Shown one piece after another: positions 9,116 to 17,997 of a DNA stretch of 64,000 bases. Position numbers and translations under genes: made by a program. The notes below the pieces were generated by a model that saw nothing but the letters and a program-made list of their open reading frames with translations, was not told where the DNA came from and searched no databases. Each line of letters opens with the position of its first letter. The stretch's first letter is position 1. This DNA is from Peteryoungia ipomoeae. Lineage in GTDB: Bacteria; Pseudomonadota; Alphaproteobacteria; Rhizobiales; Rhizobiaceae. The stretch spans positions 434,001-498,000 of the forward strand of contig NZ_STGV01000001.1 in the NCBI RefSeq assembly GCF_004912165.1, written 5' to 3'.

Positions 9116-10048
9116 ATGACGGAGACCGCGCCGAAGACCTTGCCCCAGTCAATCGATGGCGTGATCGAGCTTCTGGGAACGGAAAACTATCTGGCTGGCC
9201 GGCCGCTTGCGACGGTCGTATTTCTGGCTTTGAAGATGCAGCGTCCGCTTTTTCTGGAGGGGGAGGCCGGTGTCGGCAAGACCGAGGTCGCCAAGGTGCT
9301 GGCCAAGGCGCTGGGGCGCCCCTTGATCCGCCTCCAATGCTATGAAGGTCTCGATATCGCGTCTGCCGTCTATGAGTGGAACTATGCGGCCCAGATGCTC
9401 GAAATCCGCCTCTCCGAAGCTGCGGGTATTTCGGATCGGGCGCGGCTGAATGCCGATATCTATTCCGAGCGCTTCCTTATTCGTCGTCCCGTGCTTGAAG
9501 CGCTGCATGGCGAAGCGGGGGCAGCACCGGTTTTCCTGATCGATGAACTCGACCGGACGGACGAGGCGTTCGAAGCCTTTCTGCTGGAAATCCTCTCTGA
9601 CTTTCAGGTCACCATCCCGGAATTCGGCACCGTCAAGGCGGCAGCGCCGCCGATCGTCATCGTCACCAGCAACCGGACCCGCGAAGTGCATGATGCACTG
9701 CGTCGTCGCTGTCTCTATCACTGGGTCGATTATCCCAGCGCCGCGGATGAACTGGCAATCATCCGGCGCAAGGTTCCGCGGGCCTCCGTGCAGCTCTCCC
9801 GCCAAATCGTGTCCTTCGTCCAGCGGCTGCGGACCGTTGATCTCTTCAAAAACCCCGGTATTGCCGAGACGCTGGATTGGGCAACTGCCGTCACCGAACT
9901 CGATCGGCTGGCGCTCGATCCGGAAACGATTTCCGACACGCTTGGCACGCTTCTCAAGTATCAGGAGGATATTGCCCGGATGCAGGGCGGCGAGGGGACG
10001 AAGATCCTGTCCGAGGTCAAGGCCGAGCTTCTGGCTCAGGAGGCTTGA
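9116..10048 (+). CDS. CoxD-like MoxR-family AAA ATPase
   Basis: A 310-residue AAA+ ATPase of the MoxR group, closest in form to CoxD, which (known from carboxydotrophs) helps build the [CuSMoO2] centre of CO dehydrogenase. Walker A is GEAGVGKT (49-56), Walker B VFLIDE (139-144), sensor 1 VTSNRTRE, and an arginine-rich LRRRCLYHW follows. GGGGAGGAG precedes the ATG. It is paired with a VWA-domain gene 3 bp downstream, the usual MoxR-VWA chaperone couple. Homologues also occur beside other xanthine-oxidase-family hydroxylases, so CO is not implied. Confidence 0.88.
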   Translation: MTETAPKTLPQSIDGVIELLGTENYLAGRPLATVVFLALKMQRPLFLEGEAGVGKTEVAKVLAKALGRPLIRLQCYEGLDIASAVYEWNYAAQMLEIRLSEAAGISDRARLNADIYSERFLIRRPVLEALHGEAGAAPVFLIDELDRTDEAFEAFLLEILSDFQVTIPEFGTVKAAAPPIVIVTSNRTREVHDALRRRCLYHWVDYPSAADELAIIRRKVPRASVQLSRQIVSFVQRLRTVDLFKNPGIAETLDWATAVTELDRLALDPETISDTLGTLLKYQEDIARMQGGEGTKILSEVKAELLAQEA

Positions 10049-10051
10049 GGC

Positions 10052-11305
10052 ATGGAAACGGTGGCAGGCCCTTCGGTTGCAACCACCGCTCCGGTTTCCG
10101 CAGGCGGGCATCTGGCCGACAATATCGTCTATTTCGCGCGTGTGCTAAGACGCGCAGGCCTCAATCCCGGGCCAGGCGCGGTCATCGATGCCGTCGAGGC
10201 GATTGATGCCATCGGCATCGGCTCCAGGGCCGAGTTCCACGCGGCGCTCTCTGCCGTCTTCGTGAAGCGGCACGAAGATCAACCGGTGTTCGATGAGGCT
10301 TTTTCCCTCTTTTGGCGGTCCCGCGATCTTGTCGGTAAGATGATCGCATTGATGTCTCCGGTTGCTGCCATTGGCGAGCGGCAAAAGGCAAAGGCAGGCA
10401 CGGCGCGTGTGTCGGATGCGCTCTTCGCCGCGCGTTCCGCCGAAGCGGAGGAGAGGCGCGAACCCGATGTCGAGTTCGATGCGACGCTCACCGTCTCCGA
10501 ACGGGAGGTGTTGCGCCAGATGGATTTCGGGCAGATGGGTGCGGACGAACTTGCCGCGGCGCGCATTGCTATCCGCCGGATGGTCATGCCGCAGGATCTT
10601 GTGAAAACGCGGCGATACCAGCCTTCGAGAGACCAGCGCCAGTTGGATCCGAAGGCAACGTTTCGCCAGGCCTTGCGCTTTGGCGGCGATCTCGTGCTTC
10701 CGAAGTTTCGCAGACCGCAGTTGCGTCCGCCGCCGCTTGTCGTTCTTGCCGATATATCCGGCTCGATGAGCCAGTATAGCCGGATCTTCCTGCATTTTCT
10801 CCACGCGCTGACCGAACGTCGCCAGAGGGTGCATACCTTTCTCTTCGGTACGCGACTGACCAATGTGACGCGCGCGCTTCGCCACCGTGATCCCGACGAG
10901 GCTGTCGAAAGATGCGCCGGGGCTGTCGCCGATTGGTCAGGCGGCACGCGCATCGGCGAGGCTTTGAAAGCCTTCAACCATGATTGGGGTCGTCGGGTGC
11001 TCGGTCAGGGTGCGGTCGTCGTTTTGATCACGGACGGGCTGGAGCGGGATGATACGGCGCTGCTCTCCGAGGAAACTGCGCGCCTTCACCGCTCGTGCCG
11101 GCGTCTGATCTGGCTCAATCCGCTCCTGCGCTTTTCGGGTTTCGAGGCGCGGGCACGGGGTGTTCAGGCCATGCTGCCCCATGTTGACGAATTGCGGGGT
11201 GTGCACAACCTGCAAGCCTTGTCGGATCTCGTGGAGGCGCTTTCGCGCCCGGTGGATCGATCTGTCGATCCCAGGCGTTACACGATTGGCATGGGGAGGA
11301 ACTGA
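10052..11305 (+). CDS. CoxE-like VWA-domain protein
   Basis: A 417-residue VWA-containing CoxE-like protein. The VWA domain starts near residue 228; the MIDAS motif is DISGS beginning at Asp234, with the distal acidic region ITDGLERDD. The N-terminal 200 residues are the helical CoxE region (FARVLRRAGLNPGPGAVIDAVEAI). Known family role: partner of the CoxD ATPase in inserting or modifying the metal centre of molybdenum hydroxylases. It begins 3 bp after the ATPase gene and ends 1 bp before the next start codon, so the operon is tightly packed. Cytoplasmic; no signal peptide or membrane segment. Confidence 0.88.
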   Translation: METVAGPSVATTAPVSAGGHLADNIVYFARVLRRAGLNPGPGAVIDAVEAIDAIGIGSRAEFHAALSAVFVKRHEDQPVFDEAFSLFWRSRDLVGKMIALMSPVAAIGERQKAKAGTARVSDALFAARSAEAEERREPDVEFDATLTVSEREVLRQMDFGQMGADELAAARIAIRRMVMPQDLVKTRRYQPSRDQRQLDPKATFRQALRFGGDLVLPKFRRPQLRPPPLVVLADISGSMSQYSRIFLHFLHALTERRQRVHTFLFGTRLTNVTRALRHRDPDEAVERCAGAVADWSGGTRIGEALKAFNHDWGRRVLGQGAVVVLITDGLERDDTALLSEETARLHRSCRRLIWLNPLLRFSGFEARARGVQAMLPHVDELRGVHNLQALSDLVEALSRPVDRSVDPRRYTIGMGRN

Positions 11306-11306
11306 T

Positions 11307-11633
11307 ATGCAGGACACAATTGGCGACGACCCGCTCGGCATTGCGGAAGCCTGGCGCCAGCAAGGTCGCGCGGTGGCGATCGCGACCGTGGTCGAAACCT
11401 GGGGCTCTGCCCCACGCCCTGTCGGCAGCCATCTGGTGATCGATTCCGAGGGCCACTTCGAAGGGTCGGTATCGGGCGGCTGCGTCGAAGGCGAGGTGAT
11501 TTCACAGGCGCTGGATGTGTTGGAGACGGGCGCTGCCAGGATGCTTGAATTCGGCGTTGCGGATGAGACCGCCTGGCGCGTCGGACTGTCCTGCGGTGGG
11601 CAGATCCGCGTCTATGTCGAGAGGATCGACTGA
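11307..11633 (+). CDS. XdhC/CoxI N-terminal-domain protein (half-length)
   Basis: A 108-residue protein covering only the XdhC_CoxI N-terminal domain: VETWGSAPRPVGSHLVI and GSVSGGCVEGEV are the conserved motifs. XdhC binds molybdopterin cofactor and delivers its sulfurated form to xanthine dehydrogenase-type enzymes. In many bacteria this domain is fused to the C-terminal Rossmann domain found here in the next gene; here they are two genes. The ATG at 11307 follows GGGGAGGAACTGAT, 1 bp after the CoxE stop. Its stop overlaps the next start (TGATG). Confidence 0.88.
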   Translation: MQDTIGDDPLGIAEAWRQQGRAVAIATVVETWGSAPRPVGSHLVIDSEGHFEGSVSGGCVEGEVISQALDVLETGAARMLEFGVADETAWRVGLSCGGQIRVYVERID

Positions 11634-12340
11634 TGCGACTCGATCATCTTGAGGCGCTCAATGCGGCGCGCCGGTCTCGCATTGCCGTTGCCACCGTCAC
11701 CGATCTTGAGACCGGCGCGGTTGAACGCATGCGCGCCGACGAGCCGCAGTCAGGTGCTCTGCGGAAGCATCTGTCGGAAATGTTTCAGAGCGGCAAGTCC
11801 GGCATGGTCGTGCTTGATGGCCGCTCATGGTTCGTCAATGTCTATCTGCCGGCGCCGCGACTGGTCATCATCGGTGCCGTGCATATCAGCCAGGTGCTGG
11901 CTCCGATGGCCGCCATGGCCAATTTTTCCGTGACGATCATCGATCCCCGCACGGCCTTTGCCACGCCCGAGCGTTTTGCCGGTGTCGAACTCTTGCCCGA
12001 GTGGCCGGATGAAGCCTTGAAGCAGAGGCCACTTGATGCGCATTCGGCGCTGGTCGCAGTCACCCATGATCCTAAGATCGACGACCCCGCCCTTCTCGCC
12101 GCTTTCGGCGCCAGATGTTTTTACATCGGCGCACTCGGCAGCCGCAAAACCCATGCAGCCCGTGTCAGTCGCCTGACGGCTGCCGGCATCAGCGCAACCG
12201 ATATTGCCCTGATATCGGCCCCTATTGGGCTTGATATCGGCGCGGCCAATCCGCCTGAGATCGCCGTCGCGATCCTTGCCGATGTCATCCGGCATATGCG
12301 TCAGCGGGAGGTAATCGAGCGGGAGGTTGCCGGCGCATGA
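11633..12340 (+). CDS. XdhC C-terminal Rossmann-domain protein
   Basis: A 235-residue protein with the XdhC C-terminal (XdhC_C) domain. A variable N-terminal part runs to about residue 75. A Rossmann-like fold then begins at LVIIGAVHISQVLAPMA, followed by VAVTHDPKIDDPALL, FYIGALGSRKTHAAR and the end motif IGLDIGAANPPEIAVAILADVI. All are standard for XdhC-family sulfuration chaperones. The start overlaps the previous stop by one base and its own stop overlaps the next start by four (ATGA), so the three genes are translationally coupled. Confidence 0.88.
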   Translation: MRLDHLEALNAARRSRIAVATVTDLETGAVERMRADEPQSGALRKHLSEMFQSGKSGMVVLDGRSWFVNVYLPAPRLVIIGAVHISQVLAPMAAMANFSVTIIDPRTAFATPERFAGVELLPEWPDEALKQRPLDAHSALVAVTHDPKIDDPALLAAFGARCFYIGALGSRKTHAARVSRLTAAGISATDIALISAPIGLDIGAANPPEIAVAILADVIRHMRQREVIEREVAGA

Positions 12341-13959
12341 TCTTTGGAACCGTTCCCGTGCGCGAGGCGGAGGGCGTCATCCTCGCACATGCGATGGTCT
12401 TGCCGGATGGAAAACTGCCAAAGGGGCACCGCCTGCTGATGGCTGACATCGACCGGCTTGTGGGCGAGGGGATCACCGATGTCATCGGTGTTCGGTTGTC
12501 CGCCGACGACCTGACGGAAGACGAGGCCGCAGGAAGGCTTGCTTCAGGATTTTCAGCCGTCGGTGTTGAACAGGGGCCAGCCTCCACCGGTCGCGTCAAT
12601 TTCCATGCATCGACCAACGGGGTCTTTCAGGTCGAGGCCGCTCACGTCAACGCGTTCAACAGGGTTGATCCTGCCATTACGCTCGCGACACTGAGGGACC
12701 GCCAAGCCGTCCGGACAGGCGATCTCGTCGCCACGTTGAAGATCATTCCGCTTGCGGCGGCAGCACGATCGGTGGAGGCGGCGGCGGCGGTGGTCGGGAA
12801 CCATAACGTGTTCAAGGTCGCAGCCTATCGTCCAAGACCCGTCAGTCTGATTGCCACGACCTTACCATCGCTTCGTGCAAGCGTGATGGACAAGACACGG
12901 CGGATCACGGAGACGCGCCTCTCCGCCGCTGGATGTCGCATCAATTGGGAGCACCGGGTTGTGCATACGACGGCCGCTGTTGCCGACGCGCTGCAACGGG
13001 CTGCTCTGCAGGCGCCCGCGTCTCTGATCATCGTCTTCGGAGCGAGCGCGGTCTGTGATGAGGCGGATGTCATTCCGGAAGCCATCCGGCAGGCCGGCGG
13101 CACGGTCGAGCGGGTGGGGCTGCCGGTCGATCCCGGCAATCTTCTGGTGCTCGGCCGTCTCGGCCAATCGCATGTCATCGGCGCGCCAGGCTGTGCGCGT
13201 TCCCCTAAGGAGAATGGTTTCGACTGGATCCTGGCGCGCCTGCTGACCGGCGAGGAGCCGACCTCAGATGATCTCGCCGGTCTCGGGGTTGGCGGGCTAC
13301 TGATGGAGATCCCCACCCGTCCCCAGCCGCGCATGGCAACACCGGAGCCACCCGCAAGGCCAAGGCTTGCTGCCCTCATCCTTGCGGCAGGCAAGGCAAG
13401 CCGCATGAGCGGTCAGCACAAGCTGCTTGCCGAATTTGAAGGTGTTCCCTTGATCCGCCGTGTTGCCCTATCCGCCATCGAGGCCGGAATGGATGCGGTC
13501 TCGGTTGTGACCGGGCATCGCGCGGATGAAATCGAGCGGGCCTTGCAGGGATTGCCCGTCACCATCGATCACAATCCGGATTTTGCCAGTGGGATGGCAA
13601 GTTCGCTGATCACCGGCATGCAGTCGTCCGCGGTGGCGGATGCGCAAGGGGTGGCGGTCATACTCGCCGACATGCCAGGCATCGATGCCGACGGCCTCAG
13701 ACGCTTACGGACAGCTTTCGATGCAAGCGACGGGGGTGCTATCGTGCGAGCCACATCGGCGGGCAAGCGCGGCAATCCCGTCATCCTGCCGCAATCCACA
13801 TTCGAAAGCCTGCTTGCCCTGAAGGGTGATATCGGGGCAAGAGCCGTTATCGAGACCTCGGAACTGGAGATCATCGATGTCGATCTTGGCCCGGCGGCGC
13901 ATCTAGATGTCGACACGCCGGACGCGGTGCTCGCCGCTGGCGGGGTCTTGAGGGATTGA
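12337..13959 (+). CDS. molybdopterin-binding / MobA-like nucleotidyltransferase fusion
   Basis: A 540-residue two-domain protein. Residues 1 to about 340 resemble the molybdopterin-binding (MoCF/MoeA-like) region (TVPVREAEGVILAHAM; later GLPVDPGNLLVLG and VIGAPGCARSPKENGFDW). Residues from about 346 form a MobA/MocA-like nucleotidyltransferase domain starting LAALILAAGKASRMSGQHK, with VILADMPGIDADGL and RGNPVILP. MocA homologues attach CMP to molybdopterin for xanthine-oxidase-family enzymes, so this gene probably makes the MCD cofactor form (inference). ATGA overlap with the previous gene; last clear member of the maturation operon. Confidence 0.85.
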   Translation: MIFGTVPVREAEGVILAHAMVLPDGKLPKGHRLLMADIDRLVGEGITDVIGVRLSADDLTEDEAAGRLASGFSAVGVEQGPASTGRVNFHASTNGVFQVEAAHVNAFNRVDPAITLATLRDRQAVRTGDLVATLKIIPLAAAARSVEAAAAVVGNHNVFKVAAYRPRPVSLIATTLPSLRASVMDKTRRITETRLSAAGCRINWEHRVVHTTAAVADALQRAALQAPASLIIVFGASAVCDEADVIPEAIRQAGGTVERVGLPVDPGNLLVLGRLGQSHVIGAPGCARSPKENGFDWILARLLTGEEPTSDDLAGLGVGGLLMEIPTRPQPRMATPEPPARPRLAALILAAGKASRMSGQHKLLAEFEGVPLIRRVALSAIEAGMDAVSVVTGHRADEIERALQGLPVTIDHNPDFASGMASSLITGMQSSAVADAQGVAVILADMPGIDADGLRRLRTAFDASDGGAIVRATSAGKRGNPVILPQSTFESLLALKGDIGARAVIETSELEIIDVDLGPAAHLDVDTPDAVLAAGGVLRD

Positions 13960-13962
13960 GCC

Positions 13963-14343
13963 ATGGATGCGGTCGAGATCGAGGAGATGTTTGCAAGCCT
14001 TGGGCACGTGCAGATCAAACGCATGTTCGGCGGCAAGGGCATCTATTGCGAAGGCGCGATCATAGCGATCGATCTCTTTGGAGAGGTTATGCTCAAGGCC
14101 GACGAAATGAGCTCTCCCGCATTTGCCGAGGCCGGTGGGCGGCAGTGGGTTTACCAGCGCGAGGGCAAGTCGCCTGTTGCCATGCCCTATTGGACGATCC
14201 CGGAAACGGCCTATGACGACCCGGATGAAATGGCACACTGGGTCCGGCTCGCCAACGATGCAGGTCAGCGTGCCGGGGTTGCCAAGCCAAAGAAGCCAAA
14301 GCGGGGCGCCCGGGAGCGGTCGCTTGACGATATCACCCCTTAG
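13963..14343 (+). CDS. TfoX N-terminal-domain protein
   Basis: A 126-residue protein with a TfoX/Sxy N-terminal domain: IKRMFGGKGIYCEGAIIAI and WTIPETAYDDPDEMAHWVRLA are typical. TfoX regulates competence in gammaproteobacteria, but the stand-alone N-terminal domain in alphaproteobacteria has no established role. The C-terminus is lysine/arginine-rich (AKPKKPKRGARE). It begins 3 bp after the MobA-like gene and is probably in the same transcript, although a functional connection is not evident. Confidence 0.85.
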   Translation: MDAVEIEEMFASLGHVQIKRMFGGKGIYCEGAIIAIDLFGEVMLKADEMSSPAFAEAGGRQWVYQREGKSPVAMPYWTIPETAYDDPDEMAHWVRLANDAGQRAGVAKPKKPKRGARERSLDDITP

Positions 14344-14420
14344 CTTCCACGCGAGGAGACTTCCGTCCCGAAATGGCGGCTACCGGTGGCGAAGCAAGAA
14401 TGCCGGCGATGAGGCGGCTG

Positions 14421-14834
14421 CTAATCGATTTTCAAGTGCGGCAGGATTGCGCGCGTGAAAGCCGAGAGCGGTTGAGGCAGCGCGTCTAGTGAAAACCAGC
14501 CGAAGTCACTCAGCTTGTCGGGTTCTGTGAGACGCGGCTCACCGGTGATGTCGCTGGTCTTGTAGAGGAGGGAGACCCAGTGCTGCTGGTCCGCGGCAAT
14601 GATCTGTTCGGTTACCTGGACAAAATCGACCGCGCCGATCGTCAGTCCGGTTTCTTCTTCCGCTTCACGGCGGGCCGCCTGTTCGGCAGCCTCCATGTGG
14701 TCGACCTTGCCACCGACAATGTTCCAGTGCCCTGCCTCCGGCGCCTTGAGGCGCCGGTAAAGCAATAGCTTGTTGTCCCTGAGGATGGCGAGGCCAACCC
14801 CGACACCGGGAAAATCGACGCCGGGTGCCGCCAT
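14421..14834 (-). CDS. Nudix hydrolase
   Basis: A 137-residue Nudix-domain protein. The Nudix box is complete: GGKVDHMEAAEQAARREAEE then ETGL, fitting GX5EX7REUXEEXGU. The remainder (VGVGLAILRDNKLLLYRRL, WNIVGG) resembles the MutT/ADP-ribose group, but the substrate cannot be fixed. It begins 5 bp after the rhlE stop on the same strand and is therefore probably co-transcribed. The 76 bp to the convergent TfoX-like gene contains no clear terminator. Confidence 0.9.
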   Translation of the reverse strand: MAAPGVDFPGVGVGLAILRDNKLLLYRRLKAPEAGHWNIVGGKVDHMEAAEQAARREAEEETGLTIGAVDFVQVTEQIIAADQQHWVSLLYKTSDITGEPRLTEPDKLSDFGWFSLDALPQPLSAFTRAILPHLKID

Positions 14835-14839
14835 TCCGG

Positions 14840-16336
14840 TCAGATCTTCGCGTTGGCGACGATCAGCATGAAGGCGGGGATGTCATCGCCGAAGCCAACG
14901 GGGGTCGGGCCGTCATCATCGTCGCGCCGGCGACGGCGCTCGCGGTGATCGTCATTGGCGGGGTAGGGGCGTCCCTGGTGGCGGCCACCCTGCGGTTTGC
15001 GGTGCTCGACCCTCTGGTTTTCCACTGCCACGCTTTCTGTCCTTGCTGTTTCCGGTGCTTCTTGGACTGCCACTGCTTCCGCAGTATCCTCGCGGCGCGT
15101 GTCAGGCTTGTGACTGCGCGACTTGCCGCGACCACCACGATCGCGATCGCGGCCCTTGCCACGGCCGCGCTGCGGCTCGTCACTCTCCGCCGGTGCCGGC
15201 AGAGCGCTGACGTCGCCATCCAGCCAGTCGATCTTCTTGTCGATCAGCTTTTCGATGGCGTCGAGGAACTTGGTGTCGCTGCGCGTGACCAGCGTGAAAG
15301 CGGCCCCCGAGCGGCCGGCACGGCCTGTACGACCGATGCGGTGGACATAGTCTTCCGCATGGATCGGGACGTCGAAGTTGAAGACATGGCTGACATCGGG
15401 GATGTCGAGGCCGCGAGCTGCAACGTCCGAAGCGACAAGCAGTGTGATCGCATTGGCCTTGAAGTTTGCCAGCATCGTGGTGCGCGAGCGCTGGTCCATG
15501 TCGCCATGGAGAGCACCAACGGAGAAGCCATGACGGTCGAGCGAGCGGAAGAGGTCGGCCACATCCTTCTTGCGGTTGCAGAAGATGATCGCATTCTTCA
15601 GGTCGTCCTGGGCGCGAATGAGGTCGCGCAGTTTCGAGCGCTTCTCGTAATCCTTGTTGTGGCAGGCAACGAGACGCTGCGTAACCGTCTTTGCCGTCGA
15701 AGATGGCGGTGCCACCTCGATGCGCGTCGGGTTCTGCAGGAACTGGTCGGCAAGCTTCTGGATTTCCGGCGGCATGGTGGCCGAAAAGAACAGTGTCTGC
15801 CGGGTGAACGGGATCATCTTGGCGATGCGCTCGATATCGGGAATGAAGCCCATGTCGAGCATGCGGTCGGCTTCGTCGATGACGAGGATCTCGACGCCGG
15901 TCATCAGAAGTTTGCCGCGTTCGCAATGATCGAGCAGACGACCTGGCGTGCAGATCAGGACGTCTGCGCCCCGCTCAAGCTTGCGGTCCTGTTCGTCGAA
16001 GGACACGCCACCAATCAGAAGCGCAACATTGAGCTTGTGGTTCTTGCCGTATTTCTCGAAATTCTCGGCGACCTGCGCTGCCAGTTCGCGCGTCGGCTCG
16101 AGGATCAGCGTGCGCGGCATGCGGGCGCGGGCGCGGCCCTTTTCCAGAAGCGTCAGCATGGGAAGAACGAAGGAAGCCGTCTTGCCCGTGCCGGTCTGCG
16201 CGATGCCAAGAATGTCGCGGCGTTCAAGCGCCGGCGGGATGGCACCTGCCTGGATCGGGGTAGGGGTATTGTAGCCGGCGTCGGTGACGGCTGAGAGGAC
16301 TTTCTGGCTCAAGCCAAGATCAGCAAAAGTGGTCAA
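14840..16336 (-). CDS. rhlE: DEAD-box RNA helicase RhlE-type
   Basis: About 498 residues of an RhlE-group DEAD-box helicase acting in RNA remodelling, ribosome assembly or decay. All motifs are visible: Q motif (GYNTPTPIQ), I AQTGTGKT, Ia PTRELAAQ, Ib TPGRLLDH, II DEAD, III SAT, IV IIFCNRKKD, V ASDVAARGLDIP and VI HRIGRTGRAGRSG. A low-complexity tail of about 130 residues rich in Arg, Gly, Asp and Glu follows. I choose the TTG at 16336 (reading TTFADLGLSQ) because that is the conserved N-terminus; the frame continues 46 codons upstream to 16474 without conservation. The ribosome binding site is weak, so the start is uncertain. Confidence 0.93.
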   Translation of the reverse strand: MTTFADLGLSQKVLSAVTDAGYNTPTPIQAGAIPPALERRDILGIAQTGTGKTASFVLPMLTLLEKGRARARMPRTLILEPTRELAAQVAENFEKYGKNHKLNVALLIGGVSFDEQDRKLERGADVLICTPGRLLDHCERGKLLMTGVEILVIDEADRMLDMGFIPDIERIAKMIPFTRQTLFFSATMPPEIQKLADQFLQNPTRIEVAPPSSTAKTVTQRLVACHNKDYEKRSKLRDLIRAQDDLKNAIIFCNRKKDVADLFRSLDRHGFSVGALHGDMDQRSRTTMLANFKANAITLLVASDVAARGLDIPDVSHVFNFDVPIHAEDYVHRIGRTGRAGRSGAAFTLVTRSDTKFLDAIEKLIDKKIDWLDGDVSALPAPAESDEPQRGRGKGRDRDRGGRGKSRSHKPDTRREDTAEAVAVQEAPETARTESVAVENQRVEHRKPQGGRHQGRPYPANDDHRERRRRRDDDDGPTPVGFGDDIPAFMLIVANAKI

Positions 16337-16558
16337 AGGGAAATAGTTTCCGTTCCTGTTCAAGCGAACATCGTGATGGCGGTTCCAACTGAACCGTATT
16401 GGTTGCGCCGAATAGTGGCAAACCATCTGAAAGTCAAGGAAACGGGCGGGATCAACAGAGGAAAGGATTAACAATGCTCTTTCAGATTAGCAAACCGGCA
16501 ATAAAACTTCGCGCCAGCTGATCCAAGGGCAGGTTTTGAGAAAGTGCCCCGGCAGAAA

Positions 16559-17866
16559 TCAATGAATGAGCGGTTCAAGTTTCAGCCCGGCATTCAGGAA
16601 GCGGATGGGATCAACTGCGTCTCCGTTCCGGCGTACTTCATAGTGAAGATGCGGTCCGGTCGAGCGCCCGGTCGAGCCTGAAAGGCCGATGAGGTCGCCG
16701 GTCTCAAGCGTGTCTCCGGTTTTGACGAGAACGCGGGAGAGGTGGCCGTAGCGGGTCGTCAATCCATTGCCGTGGTCAATCTCGACCATGATGCCGTAAC
16801 CACCGGCGGGGCCGGCGCTGACGACCTGGCCTGTGCCGGTCGAGCGAATCTCGGACCCGGTGGGCGCTCGAAAATCGATGCCTGCATGCATGGCAAGACC
16901 ACCGAAGAACGGATCGGGGCGATTGCCGAAGCGGCTGGTGATTTCATGGCCCGGGGCCGGATTGGCAAAGGGAAGGCGGCGTGCCGTGTCGCGTGCCTTT
17001 TCCAGCCGTACCAGGCTTGCATCGAGTGCGTTGAGCGAGGCGTTGAAATCCTGCTCGGCACGCGGGGCGAGATAGGGGCCGCCGATGGCTTCCGTCGGTT
17101 CTTGTGCATCCGTCTCGGCTGCCGCAAGGACGACCCCCTGACGGTCGAGAATCGAAGCGATTTCATCCGCTGTCTTTGCAGCGCCTGTCGTCAGCAAGAC
17201 GATCCGTTCGATCTGCTCGGCCTCGATCTCCTTTAAAGACAGCGTCATGTGCGAAAACAGGCGGTCGGCGCGGTCTGCGACATTGTCGCTGGTCATCGGT
17301 GTGTAGCCAAGCGCCAGCGATGTCGTTGCGGCAGGCGCAACAGCGGGCTTCTTGTCGCCAAGAAGGGTGGCAAAGGCACTCGACGCCTCGGTGGTCGCGC
17401 GGGCTTCGTCCAATGCGTCTTCATAGGGCTTGTCAGCGGGCAGGGGACCGTCGGACGGCAGTTTCGGCTGTGTGCTCACCCCGTCAAGCAGCGCCCCTAT
17501 CCGGCCCTGCCGGGAGGTCAATGCCAGCTGCTGCTCCAGGAGTTTCTCAACCTTTTCCTCGACCACCTGCTGATCCAGCAGCTGCCTTGACGTCACCCGG
17601 TCGACCTGCGCGCGAAGTGCCGCAATCCGATCTTCGTATTCATGCTGCATGCGCGCCTGGCGCGCCATGGTTGCGCCGATCAGATTGTCGCGCAGAACCA
17701 GATAGGTGGTGGCTCCGAGATAGCCGATGGTCATGACGCCGAGAAAACAGGCACCGAGCGCCATCATCCAGGGGCGAACCGTCATGTGGCGAACCTTGTC
17801 GCCGCTCGCAAGGATGATCATGTGCTGCTGGCGCCGTTTACCGAACACCTGATTTTTGGCGGTCAT
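16559..17866 (-). CDS. membrane-anchored M23 (LytM) peptidoglycan peptidase
   Basis: A 435-residue protein: cytoplasmic head, one membrane segment (about residues 33-58), a coiled-coil stretch (about 70-125), a linker, and a C-terminal M23 domain (from about 305). Zinc ligands are in place: His327 and Asp331 (HAGIDF) and His408 (HLHYE), with His375 and His406 as catalytic histidines (YGHL, PHLH). The domain is therefore probably an active endopeptidase on the periplasmic face, not a degenerate activator. This layout resembles membrane-bound M23 enzymes needed for rhizobial cell growth such as RgsM; orthology is not tested here. It is monocistronic, followed by 84 bp before rhlE. Confidence 0.9.
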   Translation of the reverse strand: MTAKNQVFGKRRQQHMIILASGDKVRHMTVRPWMMALGACFLGVMTIGYLGATTYLVLRDNLIGATMARQARMQHEYEDRIAALRAQVDRVTSRQLLDQQVVEEKVEKLLEQQLALTSRQGRIGALLDGVSTQPKLPSDGPLPADKPYEDALDEARATTEASSAFATLLGDKKPAVAPAATTSLALGYTPMTSDNVADRADRLFSHMTLSLKEIEAEQIERIVLLTTGAAKTADEIASILDRQGVVLAAAETDAQEPTEAIGGPYLAPRAEQDFNASLNALDASLVRLEKARDTARRLPFANPAPGHEITSRFGNRPDPFFGGLAMHAGIDFRAPTGSEIRSTGTGQVVSAGPAGGYGIMVEIDHGNGLTTRYGHLSRVLVKTGDTLETGDLIGLSGSTGRSTGPHLHYEVRRNGDAVDPIRFLNAGLKLEPLIH

Positions 17867-17997
17867 GGCTATTTCCGTCCCTCAAGATCCGGCTACCGGG
17901 GTTTGACCCTGCTGCCGAACAGACTCGTGTCGCCGGTGTGGTTTCACGGTCCACAATATGTCCCTGTTAGGGTTAATGAAGGGTTAGATGACGGAAA

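Noticed and set aside
14825..16294. 489-codon plus-strand open frame opposite rhlE
   Set aside because: Antisense shadow of a helicase whose motifs are all intact on the other strand.
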